A stretch of 64,000 nt of DNA, taken from an uncultured Clostridia bacterium (GTDB lineage: Bacteria; Bacillota; Clostridia; Oscillospirales; Acutalibacteraceae). Under the pieces are notes generated by a model, which saw only the letters and a program-made list of their open reading frames with translations, was not told the origin of the DNA and did not search any database. The stretch lies in contig CALAEV010000007.1 in the NCBI GenBank assembly GCA_937892525.1, positions 1 to 64,000 on the forward strand. Direction: 5' to 3'. The translations under genes and the position numbers were made by a program. Below, in pieces: positions 17,575 to 26,844 of this stretch (its first letter is position 1; each line of letters starts with the position of its first letter).

Positions 17575-17608
17575 AAAAAACGGAGTAGAAATCTACTCCG
17601 TTTTGTTT
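17575..17608. terminator. Bidirectional terminator between transporter and queH
   Basis: Perfect 10-bp stem AACGGAGTAG / CTACTCCGTT with an AAAT loop, A-run before and TTTTG run after. On the minus strand one arm encodes the last two codons and the TAG stop of queH. Confidence 0.85.
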
Positions 17609-18204
17609 TGTGAAAATACGCATCCACAATAGTTTTGTCGATATAAATTATATTCTTTACTTAACTCTATTGACCGTTTATAACCCTCTTTTTTCTTGAA
17701 ATCTGAGGGTAACCATTGAACATTATATTCTTTTGCCAACTCATTGCCGATTTCATTGATTTTCTGTGAGTCTTTAAGTGGGCTGATTGTAAGAGTTGTG
17801 GTGAAATAATCAAAGTTGTTTTTCTTTGCTTCGTCTGCTGTTTTTTCAAGTCTTAAATGATAGCATTTGAAACAACGTTCACCACATTCGCGACAATCCT
17901 CTAATCCCTTTGCCATTTCATAAAACTTTTCGCTTTCAAAGTCGCAATCAAGCATTTTTACAGGATATTTTGTTTTCATTTCGCTGATTAATCTTTTCTG
18001 CTCTGCCTTGCGTTTTTCATATTCAGTTTCAGGGTAAATATTAGGGTTGTAGTAAAACACAGTAATCTCAAAATACTGTGAAAGATATTCAATGCAATAG
18101 CTACTGCAAGGGGCACAACAAGAGTGAAGAAGAAGTGTTGGCACTTTATCCCCTAAATTTTCAATAATTTTATCAAGTTGTTTTTGATAGTTAATTTTTT
18201 GCAT
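17593..18204 (-). CDS. queH: Epoxyqueuosine reductase QueH
   Basis: Non-cobalamin epoxyqueuosine reductase (DUF208) completing queuosine in the tRNA wobble position; common in anaerobes instead of QueG. The 203-residue protein has the conserved cysteines C29-C30 and C33 (HSCCAPC), the CRECGERCFKCYH cluster and YCGC near the C-terminus, which bind an Fe-S cluster and form a redox pair. The stop codon lies inside the shared terminator. Transcribed after the CNNM gene but separated by a terminator-like palindrome. Confidence 0.92.
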   Translation of the reverse strand: MQKINYQKQLDKIIENLGDKVPTLLLHSCCAPCSSYCIEYLSQYFEITVFYYNPNIYPETEYEKRKAEQKRLISEMKTKYPVKMLDCDFESEKFYEMAKGLEDCRECGERCFKCYHLRLEKTADEAKKNNFDYFTTTLTISPLKDSQKINEIGNELAKEYNVQWLPSDFKKKEGYKRSIELSKEYNLYRQNYCGCVFSQNKTE

Positions 18205-18220
18205 AACATATATCCTTAAA

Positions 18221-18247
18221 CAAAAATGGGCGATTCGTGAATCGCCC
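18221..18247 (-). terminator. Terminator-like palindrome after the CNNM gene
   Basis: GGGCGATT / AATCGCCC stem with a four-base loop, followed on the minus strand by ATTTTTG. The flank (CCCCTACA) matches palindromes near 38.4 kb, so it may be a copy of a dispersed repeat used as a terminator. Confidence 0.65.
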
Positions 18248-18260
18248 CTACATTTTTGAT

Positions 18261-19655
18261 TTATTCTTCGTTTCGTTTTTCACGGCGTTCACGCCAAGTA
18301 AGATTATCTTCATCTTCTTCCTTTTTTTCTATTGGAAGAATTTCAACTTTAACCTTACCTATTCTGCGTTCTTCAACATTAAGCACTGTAAACTTAACAT
18401 TTTCAAACTGAACTTCATTCATCTGCCCATCTTCTGGCAAGAAACCAAGCACACTGATAATGTAACCACCGATTGTGTCATAATCGCCCTCTGGGAATTT
18501 TTTACCTGTATGCTCTTCAACTTCTTCAATATCGGTAATACCCTCTACCTCAAAAGTTGTATCATTGATAATTGAAATTTCTTCATCTTCCTGGTCGTAT
18601 TCGTCCTGAATATTACCAACGATAGACTCAAGCAAATCTTCAAGAGTTACAATACCTGCTGTACCACCATATTCATCAACAACTACTGCCATCTGTACTC
18701 TTTTTTCTGTCATTTCAGCAAAGAGTTCACCACAGCGTTTTGTTTCCGGCACATAGTATGCAGGGCGCATCATATCTTTAACTGTTTTAGTTTTTGGAAG
18801 ATTTGTACCAACATATTTAAGGAAATCTTTGATATAAACAATACCAATAATATTGTCAGGGTCTTCTTTATAAACAGGAATACGTGAGAATCCATTTTCA
18901 ATTGAAAGCTTAACTGCTTCTGCTAATGGTTCTTCTTCATCAACGCACACCATATCTGTACGATGAGTCATAATATCGGCAACGTCAATATCGTCAAACT
19001 CGAAAATGTTGTTAATCATTTCAATTTGAACATCTTCAATAACACCTTTTTCGCCACCAACATCAACCATCATTCTGATTTCTTCTTCTGTGACAACTTC
19101 TTCGTCAGCGTGTGGGTCAATACCAATAAGTCTTAATACTGTATTGGTTGAAAATGCAAGAAATCTAACAATTGGTTTTGTCACCTTTGCAACGAAAACA
19201 AGAATTGGTGCTGCCATAAAAGCCATTTTCTCCGGCTTATTCATAGCAATTTTCTTTGGTACAAGTTCACCTAACACAAGTGAAAAATATGACATAATAA
19301 GTGTAATTACAACTGTTGAAAATCCACTTATAATACCAATTGGAATTACATTCACAACAGCAGTTTTGCCGATTGCACTTGCAAGCATTTCTGCAAAGGA
19401 TTGTGCCGCAGTAGCAGATGTTAAGAACCCTGCCAAAGTAACGCCAATCTGGATTGTTGACAAGAATGAACTTGTGTTTTCTGTAAGTTTTTTAATTTGC
19501 TTTGCTTTTTTATTACCCTGCTCTGCCAACTTGTCAATTTTATTGTCATTAAGGGTAACAATTGCCATTTCTGACATTGAAAAGAATGCATTGACAAAAA
19601 TCAATGCGAAAAGAGTTACTATTTTAATAATAATACTCCCAGGGTCCGTGCCCAT
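18261..19655 (-). CDS. CNNM/CorC family protein (DUF21-CBS-CorC_HlyC)
   Basis: Membrane protein of the hemolysin C/CorC/CNNM family, 464 residues, linked to Mg2+ or other divalent ion export. The N-terminal DUF21 domain (about 1-190) has four hydrophobic segments, with FSMSEMAIV early on. A CBS pair follows (about 210-330, MTHRTDM and PVYKEDPDNIIGIVYIKD) and the C-terminal transporter-associated CorC_HlyC domain (about 345-430). The ATG at 19655 is preceded by AAGGA at a slightly long distance. Monocistronic. Confidence 0.9.
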   Translation of the reverse strand: MGTDPGSIIIKIVTLFALIFVNAFFSMSEMAIVTLNDNKIDKLAEQGNKKAKQIKKLTENTSSFLSTIQIGVTLAGFLTSATAAQSFAEMLASAIGKTAVVNVIPIGIISGFSTVVITLIMSYFSLVLGELVPKKIAMNKPEKMAFMAAPILVFVAKVTKPIVRFLAFSTNTVLRLIGIDPHADEEVVTEEEIRMMVDVGGEKGVIEDVQIEMINNIFEFDDIDVADIMTHRTDMVCVDEEEPLAEAVKLSIENGFSRIPVYKEDPDNIIGIVYIKDFLKYVGTNLPKTKTVKDMMRPAYYVPETKRCGELFAEMTEKRVQMAVVVDEYGGTAGIVTLEDLLESIVGNIQDEYDQEDEEISIINDTTFEVEGITDIEEVEEHTGKKFPEGDYDTIGGYIISVLGFLPEDGQMNEVQFENVKFTVLNVEERRIGKVKVEILPIEKKEEDEDNLTWRERREKRNEE

Positions 19656-19832
19656 AGACCAAAACCGTCCTTATAAAAAATATAGAGATATTTACAAAAT
19701 ATCATTATGTATTGTATAACAAAATATACCTTTTGTCAAATGAATGTAATCCATTCACTTCCACATACTCCAAAATACACAAAATTTGGTTAAATTTTTA
19801 TCAAAGTTCGTCATTTTTTAGACTTAAATCTA

Positions 19833-19861
19833 TTTACATTTCAAGTTAAAAGTGTTATTAT
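19833..19861 (+). promoter_or_regulatory. Candidate promoter of the PFOR gene
   Basis: -35 TTTACA (19833-19838), 17-bp spacer, -10 TATTAT (19856-19861). An overlapping TATAAT lies a few bases later with a poorer -35. The 286-bp gap upstream of the gene holds no other recognisable element. Confidence 0.4.
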
Positions 19862-19941
19862 TTATAATGTATGAATAGGCATATATTATGTATGCTCATA
19901 TACTTATTTAATAATTAATTCCATTAAGGAGGAAATACAAA

Positions 19942-22900
19942 ATGGCAGAAAACAAGACACCCATAGTTAGAAAAAAATTAACTATGGACGGTAATACTGC
20001 TGCTGCTCACGTTTCTTATGCGTTTACAGAAGTAGCTGGTATTTACCCAATCACTCCATCTTCACCTATGGCTGACTACGTTGACCAGTGGTCTGCACAG
20101 GGAAGAAAGAACATTTTCGGCACACAGGTTAAAGTTGCTGAAATGCAGTCAGAAGCAGGTGCAGCAGGTACTGTTCACGGTTCTCTTGCAGCAGGTGCTC
20201 TCACAACAACTTATACAGCTTCTCAGGGTCTTCTTCTTATGATTCCTAATATGTATAAGATTGCTGGTGAACTCCTTCCTTCAGTTTTCCACGTATCAGC
20301 TCGTTGCGTAGCTTCACATGCTCTTAACATCTTCGGTGACCATTCAGACGTTTACGCTTGCCGTCAGACAGGTTTTGCAATGCTCGCTGAAACAAATACA
20401 CAAGAAGTTATGGACCTTGGTGCTGTTGCTCACCTTGCAACTATTGAAAGCCGTGTTCCATTCCTTAACTTCTTCGATGGTTTCCGTACATCTCACGAAA
20501 TCCAGAAGATTGATATTTGGGATTATGAAGACCTTAAAGAAATGACAAATATGGATGCAGTTAAAGCATTCAGAAAGCATGCTCTTAACCCAGAACGTCC
20601 TGCTACTCGTGGTTCACACGAAAACGGCGATATCTTCTTCCAGCACAGAGAAGCTTGTAACTCATATTACGACGCAACTCCTGCTATTGTTGAGAAGTAT
20701 ATGGACAAGGTTAATGCTAAACTTGGCACAAACTACAAGCTCTTCAACTACTACGGTGCACCTGATGCAGAACGCGTAATCGTTGCTATGGGTTCAATCT
20801 GTGACGTTGCTGAAGAAGTTATTGATTACCTTACAGCTAAAGGCGAAAAGGTTGGTCTTGTTAAAGTTCGTCTTTACAGACCATTCTCAGCTAAAGCATT
20901 CTGCGAAGCAATTCCAGAAACAGCTAAGAAGATTGCAGTTCTTGACAGAACAAAGGAACCTGGTTCAATCGGTGAACCTCTCTTCCTTGATGTAATCGCT
21001 GCTCTTAACGAAATGGGCAGAACAGCAAAAGTTTGCGGTGGTCGTTACGGTCTTGGTTCAAAAGACACACCTCCATCAAGCATCTTTGCAGTTTATGAAC
21101 ACCTTAACGCAGAAACTCCTGCTCGTCAGTTTACACTTGGTATCCACGACGACGTTACTCATCTTTCACTTGAAGAGAAACCAGCTCCAAACACAGCTGC
21201 AGAAGGCACAATCGAATGTAAATTCTGGGGTCTTGGTGGTGACGGTACAGTTGGTGCTAATAAAGACTCTATCAAGATTATCGGTGACCATACAGACAAA
21301 TATGTTCAGGCTTACTTCCAGTATGACTCAAAGAAAACAGGTGGTATTACAATTTCTCACCTTCGTTTTGGTGACAAACCTATCAAGAGCCCATACTACA
21401 TAAACAAGGCTGACTTCGTTGCTTGTCACAACCCATCTTATGTTGAAAAAGGCTTCAAGATGGTTCAGGACGTTAAACCAGGTGGTGTATTCCTTATCAA
21501 CTGCCAGTGGACTCCTGAAGAACTTGCAACTAAGCTTAATGCAGAAACAAAGAGATATATTGCTCAGAACAACGTTCAGCTTTACACAGTTAACGCTATT
21601 GACCTTGCTGCTGAAATCGGTCTTGGTAAGCGTACAAATACTGTTCTTCAGTCTGCATTCTTCTCACTTGCTAAGGTTCTTCCTGCTGAAGAAGCTATCG
21701 GCTACATGAAAGAAAAAGCTCAGAAGTTCATGAAGAAGGGTAAAGAAATTGTTGAAATGAACGAAAAAGCAATCGACGCAGGTGCTACAGCATATGTTAA
21801 GATTGACGTTCCAGCTGATTGGGCAAATGCTGCTGATGATGCTGCTCCTGCTGCTTCAGTTGGTGCTGAAAAGCTTGTTAAGATGGTTGACAACATTATG
21901 CTTCCAGTAGGCAAAATGGACGGTGACTCAATTCCTGTTTCAACATTTATGGACCACGTTGACGGTCAGTTTGAACAGGGTGCTGCTGCATACGAAAAAC
22001 GTGGTGTTGCAGTTATGGTTCCTGAATGGGATGCTACAACTTGTGCACAGTGTAACAAGTGTTCTTATGTATGTCCACACGCTACAATTCGCCCATACCT
22101 TCTTACAGAAGAAGAAGCAGCTAATGCTCCTGCATCTGCTCAAATCGTAGATAAGAAAGCAGGTAAAGGCAAAGGCGTTTATAAGTACTCACTTGCAGTT
22201 TCTCCACTTGACTGTATGGGTTGTGGAGTTTGCGTTGGCGTTTGTCCTACAAACTCACTTAAGATGGTTTCTCGTGAATCTCAGGACTACAAACAGGAAG
22301 CATTCGGTTACATGGTTGAAAATGTAACAGTTAAAGAAGATGTTGCTGATAACACAGTTATCGGTAGCCAGTACAAGACTCCTCTTCTTGAGTTCTCAGG
22401 CTCATGTGCAGGTTGTGCTGAAACAGCTTATGCAAGACTTATTACACAGCTCTTTGGTGACAGAATGTACATTTCAAATGCTACAGGTTGTTCATCAATC
22501 TGGGGTGGTCCTGCTGCAACATCTCCATATACAGTAAACAAAGATGGTCATGGTCCTGCTTGGGCTAACTCACTCTTTGAAGATAATGCTGAACACGGTT
22601 ACGGTATGTACCTTGGTCAGAAAGCAATCAGAAATCGTCTTATTGATGATGTTAAGGCTATTGTTGACAGCTGCAAAGCTCCTGCAAATGTAGTTGAAGC
22701 TGCTAATGAATACCTTGCAACTCTTGAAGATGGTTCAAAGAACACAGCTGCTACAGAAGCTCTTGTTGCTGCTCTTGAAGGTTTCGATTGCGATTGCGAA
22801 ATGAAGAAAGATATTCTTGAAAATAAAGAATACCTTTCAAAGAAATCTGTATGGATTTTCGGTGGCGACGGTTGGGCATACGACATCGGTTTCGGTGGTG

Positions 22901-23508
22901 TTGACCATGTTCTTGCTGCTGGTGAAGACGTAAACATTATGGTATTCGATACTGAAGTTTACTCAAATACAGGTGGTCAGGCTTCTAAGGCTTCTAACAT
23001 TGGTCAGGTTGCACAGTTCGCTGCTGCAGGTAAAGGCATCGCTAAGAAGAGCCTTGCTGAAATCGCAATGAGCTATGGTTACGTTTACGTAGCACAGATT
23101 GCTATGGGCGCTGACAACAACCAGACAATTAAGGCAATCACAGAAGCTGAAGCTTACAATGGTCCATCAATCATTATCGCTTATGCTCCTTGTGAAATGC
23201 ACTCAATCAAGGGTGGTATGGTTAACTGCCAGGCTGAAATGAAGAAGGCTGTTGACTGTGGTTACTGGAATATGTTCCGTTACAACCCAGCTCTCAAGGC
23301 ACAGGGCAAGAACCCATTCACAATTGATAGCAAAGAAGCTAAGGCAAGCTACAAAGAGTTCCTTATGAACGAGGCTCGTTACTCATCACTTTCTCGTGCA
23401 TTCCCAGAAAGAGCAGAAGTTCTCTTCGCAAAAGCTGAGGAAACAGCAAAAGAAAGATATGAACACCTTACTCGTCTTCAGGCTCTCTATGCTCCAAAAG
23501 AAGACTAA
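19942..23508 (+). CDS. nifJ: Pyruvate:ferredoxin (flavodoxin) oxidoreductase
   Basis: Single-chain PFOR, 1188 residues, decarboxylating pyruvate to acetyl-CoA and CO2 while reducing ferredoxin. The fused gamma/alpha/delta/beta order is visible: N-terminal alpha domain (ITPSSPMADYVD), two [4Fe-4S] ferredoxin motifs near residues 700-770 (CAQCNKCSYVCP and CMGCGVCVGVCP), then the ThDP-binding beta domain with SCAGCAET and GGDGWAYDIG. Strong AAGGAGGAAAT site. Third-position-rich, uniform codon use suggests high expression. Works in parallel with PflB and supplies ferredoxin to the Hnd hydrogenase. Confidence 0.97.
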   Translation: MAENKTPIVRKKLTMDGNTAAAHVSYAFTEVAGIYPITPSSPMADYVDQWSAQGRKNIFGTQVKVAEMQSEAGAAGTVHGSLAAGALTTTYTASQGLLLMIPNMYKIAGELLPSVFHVSARCVASHALNIFGDHSDVYACRQTGFAMLAETNTQEVMDLGAVAHLATIESRVPFLNFFDGFRTSHEIQKIDIWDYEDLKEMTNMDAVKAFRKHALNPERPATRGSHENGDIFFQHREACNSYYDATPAIVEKYMDKVNAKLGTNYKLFNYYGAPDAERVIVAMGSICDVAEEVIDYLTAKGEKVGLVKVRLYRPFSAKAFCEAIPETAKKIAVLDRTKEPGSIGEPLFLDVIAALNEMGRTAKVCGGRYGLGSKDTPPSSIFAVYEHLNAETPARQFTLGIHDDVTHLSLEEKPAPNTAAEGTIECKFWGLGGDGTVGANKDSIKIIGDHTDKYVQAYFQYDSKKTGGITISHLRFGDKPIKSPYYINKADFVACHNPSYVEKGFKMVQDVKPGGVFLINCQWTPEELATKLNAETKRYIAQNNVQLYTVNAIDLAAEIGLGKRTNTVLQSAFFSLAKVLPAEEAIGYMKEKAQKFMKKGKEIVEMNEKAIDAGATAYVKIDVPADWANAADDAAPAASVGAEKLVKMVDNIMLPVGKMDGDSIPVSTFMDHVDGQFEQGAAAYEKRGVAVMVPEWDATTCAQCNKCSYVCPHATIRPYLLTEEEAANAPASAQIVDKKAGKGKGVYKYSLAVSPLDCMGCGVCVGVCPTNSLKMVSRESQDYKQEAFGYMVENVTVKEDVADNTVIGSQYKTPLLEFSGSCAGCAETAYARLITQLFGDRMYISNATGCSSIWGGPAATSPYTVNKDGHGPAWANSLFEDNAEHGYGMYLGQKAIRNRLIDDVKAIVDSCKAPANVVEAANEYLATLEDGSKNTAATEALVAALEGFDCDCEMKKDILENKEYLSKKSVWIFGGDGWAYDIGFGGVDHVLAAGEDVNIMVFDTEVYSNTGGQASKASNIGQVAQFAAAGKGIAKKSLAEIAMSYGYVYVAQIAMGADNNQTIKAITEAEAYNGPSIIIAYAPCEMHSIKGGMVNCQAEMKKAVDCGYWNMFRYNPALKAQGKNPFTIDSKEAKASYKEFLMNEARYSSLSRAFPERAEVLFAKAEETAKERYEHLTRLQALYAPKED

Positions 23509-23523
23509 TTAAAGTTTTCATAC

Positions 23524-23568
23524 AATAAAAATAGGACCTCACTCGAAAGAGTGGGGTCCTATTGATTT
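23524..23568. terminator. Bidirectional terminator after PFOR
   Basis: 14-bp stem ATAGGACCTCACTC / GAGTGGGGTCCTAT (one T-G pair) with a GAAA tetraloop. It is flanked by TTTTTATTG on the minus strand and TTGATTT on the plus strand, so it serves both converging genes. Confidence 0.85.
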
Positions 23569-23572
23569 AAAA

Positions 23573-24268
23573 TTATTTTAAAAATCTGTAATACCAGTTA
23601 TCTGTAATTTTCCCTGTAAAATAGTTTTTTTCGCCTACTACGTCCATTCCTTTTTCATCTAAAGGAATATTATCTATTGAGTACACGATAGCATATTCTG
23701 CCCAAACAGTATCAAAACAGACAGAATTGTTTTGAATTCTAATGATTCGAAACGGATAACCCATTTTTTCAAATGCTTCTTCTATTCTTTGCATACTTTC
23801 ATATACAGAAATAGAAACTTCAAAAGATTCACAATTTTCCTCATAAATGCTGGTTCCTTTAATGAAAGCTCTACCATTTTCTTCATAAATGATTACACAA
23901 TACGGCTCACAATATTGCACATTTTTCATATATGAAATAACCTCTTGTAAAACAACATCATAATCTGATTTAAAATCACTAAAAATAGACACTTCATTTT
24001 CAAAATCAATTTTTTCTGTAAACCATTCAGATGCCATTTTTACATACTCTGCAAGTTCTTTCTTTTCTTTATCAGAAATTTCTGGGTCAGTATAAAATTC
24101 TAAAATTTCACTTTTATTTTCTTTGTTCAATATACTATTCCCTTCAATTTGGGATATGAAAAATTCCACATCATACATTTTCTTGTACTTAAGCACACAA
24201 AACAAAATTACAAAAATCAAACTTGCACTTACTATTAATAATATAATTCTTTTACTTTTTTTCATCAA
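23573..24268 (-). CDS. Membrane-anchored protein of unknown function, partner of the DNRLRE protein
   Basis: Unrecognised 231-residue protein. It has a basic N-terminus and one membrane helix (about 7-27). The rest is an acidic extracytoplasmic domain with alpha-helical then beta-rich character. Its start overlaps the stop of the upstream secreted DNRLRE gene by 4 bp (ATGA type), so the two are translationally coupled. By position it could be an immunity protein or a cell-surface partner of that protein; no motif confirms this. Base composition is more AT-rich than the flanking core genes. Confidence 0.7.
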   Translation of the reverse strand: MMKKSKRIILLIVSASLIFVILFCVLKYKKMYDVEFFISQIEGNSILNKENKSEILEFYTDPEISDKEKKELAEYVKMASEWFTEKIDFENEVSIFSDFKSDYDVVLQEVISYMKNVQYCEPYCVIIYEENGRAFIKGTSIYEENCESFEVSISVYESMQRIEEAFEKMGYPFRIIRIQNNSVCFDTVWAEYAIVYSIDNIPLDEKGMDVVGEKNYFTGKITDNWYYRFLK

Positions 24269-26502
24269 TAATCCTCCGTTGAACCTGAAAAACTAACAGA
24301 AAAAGACACACAAGTAATAAATGGTTTGTATTCTTTATTGTAAGCTTCATAGTGTTGCAATATATACCAGTTTTTAAAGCCAATATATTTTCCATATCCA
24401 TTCAAATCATTTGTATCTAATCCAAAGTGGTCAAACATATATATGGTAAAAGTGCCAGAATACGTAGTACCTATGCAAGTATATGAATCCACACCTATAT
24501 ATACAGACCATACATTATCAATACAAAATGTCAATCCTTTCAGTTTGTCTTCATCTAAATTATAAACTGGATTACTTTGGCCTATTTCATCCAAATATTT
24601 AACAACTACATTCTCCTCATATAAAGAATTATTCATTTCTAACATTGAGATATCTCCATCATACCAAAACAGATTAAAATATAAACACTCTTTAATATCA
24701 TTAACATATTCAGTTGTACGCGAATGATTTATTACTGCTTCCGTTAAATCATCATTAGAATAATATTCGCCATTACCAGACATAAAATGCTCAATCATAT
24801 CTAATGCGACTGTTTGTAATGAACCTTGTGATGTACCTCTCGCAAGGATTCCCCATACGTTTCTATGCCAAGAATAACTTTTAGAAACATCATTTTCATC
24901 AATATAATTTAAAGAACAAAGTTTTTCTTTGGTATAGTTTAAATTTTGTATATCTTCTGGTAGAACACCATTTTTATCGTGAAACATCTCATTAGGTGAA
25001 ACATATATTAATAAATCCGATGCAGTATAATATGTTTGATACTCCATTAAAAGGTAAGGTTTATATGAATCCGATGTAGTATTATCCGAACTATAGAAAA
25101 GATTGTAATCGGGGTTTGTTCCACTTTCGTCATAATAGCAAATAAGAAATCCATCATTCGAAGCACCATTGTACCACGAATTCAGCCTTTCTACTAATTT
25201 AGAACTATTAAATGTTAAGGTTTGTGTACTTGTATTTCTTGCAACATTTGATTGTAATAATGTGTATGTACAACTATCTGCATTATCCCAAGTTATTGTA
25301 TTGCTTTTCCACGAGCCATTCACACCAAATAAACGAAAATTCCCACTAGTTGTGCAATCATAAAACTTTAAGACATAAGATGCATTTGTTATAATAGTAT
25401 TGTCTGGAAGTGTCGGTAGCGTTTCAGCTTTCCAAAAAGCTCTATATATTTTATCAGAATAAATACCTACACGTAACCTTTCTTCATATCGCCTTGAATC
25501 AGATGCAGAACAGCCTTCATAAACATACGTATCGCTAAAATGTGCTTTATCTGTACTTGTTCGTACTGTTGGGTCAATGGTTATCGGATATTCTCTGTCC
25601 TCACTATTCAACCAATTCAAATCAGGTGAAAATGTTATTCTGTAACCGTCTTCCATCTTTTCAATATTAATTTTAATATCATATGAAATCTCATATATAT
25701 TATCATACATATATGGTGTTTGAATAATATATTGCACATTACCATCAACATCAGAAAATATAATACTATTATCATCAGTAATTTCTGCTGTTAAAGTTTC
25801 ACAAATAATATTCATTGAATAACTTTCAATATCTGTTTTTTCAGTTAAAATGATATTTTCTTTTATTTTATTTGGTAAAACTGTATAACTAGCATCAATC
25901 GTATCGGAATATATATCCGTGTAAATCAATGTTGATGTTAAATTTTCTGATAATACAAATTGTTCATATGAAGATTCTTTCAAGGTGTTAGATTTTTCAA
26001 ACTCTTTAACAACCGCTTTTACGTTATTTCTCTTTTCTACTTTTTGGTTTTTTATTGAAATATCTTCTTTAGAATTATTTTTAGATAAATTTTCTGTTTC
26101 TTCATTTCTATAAGATTCAATTCCTTCATTAAAGTTTGATGCAATAGCAGTATCAATAACATTGAGTTCACTTTCTTCTAAAGTATTAAATTCTTCTTTT
26201 ATTGTATCACTATTCTCGTTTACATTAAAATCCACACTCCAAGACAACTCTATATCATTATAATCCAAACTAACCATTTTATCTGAATGTGATTCTGTTG
26301 AAAATGATACTTGCATTCCTTGTTTCTTATTGGTAATCCTGTCTCCTGATAACAAAAGTGAGTTATCAATTGTTTCCCAAGTTCCGTCATCTTCTTGATA
26401 ACAAACCTGTTCTGGATATGAAGCCACAATTCGCGTTCCATCGTCACAAATAAAGTGTCTTTCGTTTTCTTTTCTCAGACTCTCATCTTCAGCAACAATC
26501 AC
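24265..26502 (-). CDS. DNRLRE-domain surface protein, main part of a frameshifted gene
   Basis: 745 residues in this frame. Residues 305-488 form a DNRLRE-type region: the REYPITIDPTV lead-in seen in wall-associated and RHS-type proteins, then KAHFSDTYVYEG, RAFWKAETLP and a W-rich beta domain. The C-terminal 240 residues include FDHFGLDTND and GFKNWYILQHYEAYN, which recall the DUF3289 group found at the ends of some polymorphic toxins (from memory). No proper start exists here: the GTG at 26502 has no binding site, and the open frame continues up to 26565. The separate upstream ORF 26559-26708 supplies the missing signal peptide in another frame, implying a one-base deletion. Confidence 0.75.
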   Translation of the reverse strand: MIVAEDESLRKENERHFICDDGTRIVASYPEQVCYQEDDGTWETIDNSLLLSGDRITNKKQGMQVSFSTESHSDKMVSLDYNDIELSWSVDFNVNENSDTIKEEFNTLEESELNVIDTAIASNFNEGIESYRNEETENLSKNNSKEDISIKNQKVEKRNNVKAVVKEFEKSNTLKESSYEQFVLSENLTSTLIYTDIYSDTIDASYTVLPNKIKENIILTEKTDIESYSMNIICETLTAEITDDNSIIFSDVDGNVQYIIQTPYMYDNIYEISYDIKINIEKMEDGYRITFSPDLNWLNSEDREYPITIDPTVRTSTDKAHFSDTYVYEGCSASDSRRYEERLRVGIYSDKIYRAFWKAETLPTLPDNTIITNASYVLKFYDCTTSGNFRLFGVNGSWKSNTITWDNADSCTYTLLQSNVARNTSTQTLTFNSSKLVERLNSWYNGASNDGFLICYYDESGTNPDYNLFYSSDNTTSDSYKPYLLMEYQTYYTASDLLIYVSPNEMFHDKNGVLPEDIQNLNYTKEKLCSLNYIDENDVSKSYSWHRNVWGILARGTSQGSLQTVALDMIEHFMSGNGEYYSNDDLTEAVINHSRTTEYVNDIKECLYFNLFWYDGDISMLEMNNSLYEENVVVKYLDEIGQSNPVYNLDEDKLKGLTFCIDNVWSVYIGVDSYTCIGTTYSGTFTIYMFDHFGLDTNDLNGYGKYIGFKNWYILQHYEAYNKEYKPFITCVSFSVSFSGSTEDY

Positions 26503-26558
26503 CTTGTCTTCTAATGAGTTGGTTGTATAATCAACGATATCTTGCTGTACATCATCAT

Positions 26559-26708
26559 CTATAATTTATTTTCCTCTGTCAAAAAATCTTTTGACTTTTT
26601 AGCATCTTCATAAACTTCAACTATCGCAAATGAAACTGTTTGAAAAGCCATTATAAATATCAAAATTATAGCAATTGTACAAATTACATTATATTTAACT
26701 TTTTTCAT
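26559..26708 (-). pseudogene. Signal-peptide fragment (5' end) of the frameshifted DNRLRE gene
   Basis: ATG at 26708 after AGAAAGGA starts a 49-residue ORF: a KK-rich start, a hydrophobic core (about residues 9-27) and a FQTVSFA-type cleavage region, then VEVYEDAKKSKDFLTEENKL and TAG. The frame of the main gene is closed upstream by TAA at 26566-26568. Only a shift between about 26562 and 26568, in the A-tract AAATAAATTA, joins the two without a stop. Loss of one A would explain it. Confidence 0.75.
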
Positions 26709-26746
26709 AAACGCAAATCCTTTCTATATAAAAACTTCAAAAACAC

Positions 26747-26767
26747 CTAACAAAAGAATTTGCACAT
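26747..26767 (-). CDS. Six-codon leader ORF (MCKFFC)
   Basis: ATG TGC AAA TTC TTT TGT TAG preceded by AAAGGGTGAGTCCA, a good ribosome binding site. It lies 38 bp before the signal-peptide start. The same GGTGA-x-TCCAATG start context occurs before the 14-codon ORF at 60611-60655. Too short to prove as a gene. Confidence 0.3.
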   Translation of the reverse strand: MCKFFC

Positions 26768-26813
26768 TGGACTCACCCTTTCATAATCAAATTACAAAAT
26801 TATCTTTACACTA

Positions 26814-26844
26814 ATATAATCGTATAAAAACAATCGTTTGTGAC
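26814..26844 (-). promoter_or_regulatory. Shared promoter-like element, copy 1
   Basis: Minus strand: GTCACAA (26838-26844), 15 unconserved bases, CGATTATAT (26814-26822), then TAGTG. The same two blocks with the same 15-bp spacing occur at 60714-60744, also upstream of a secreted protein gene with a small leader ORF. Likely a promoter with activator or alternative sigma recognition. Confidence 0.6.

Noticed and set aside
19742..19830. Rex site before PFOR
   Set aside because: TTGGTTAAATTTTTATCAA is only a weak inverted repeat with several mismatches to the Rex consensus.
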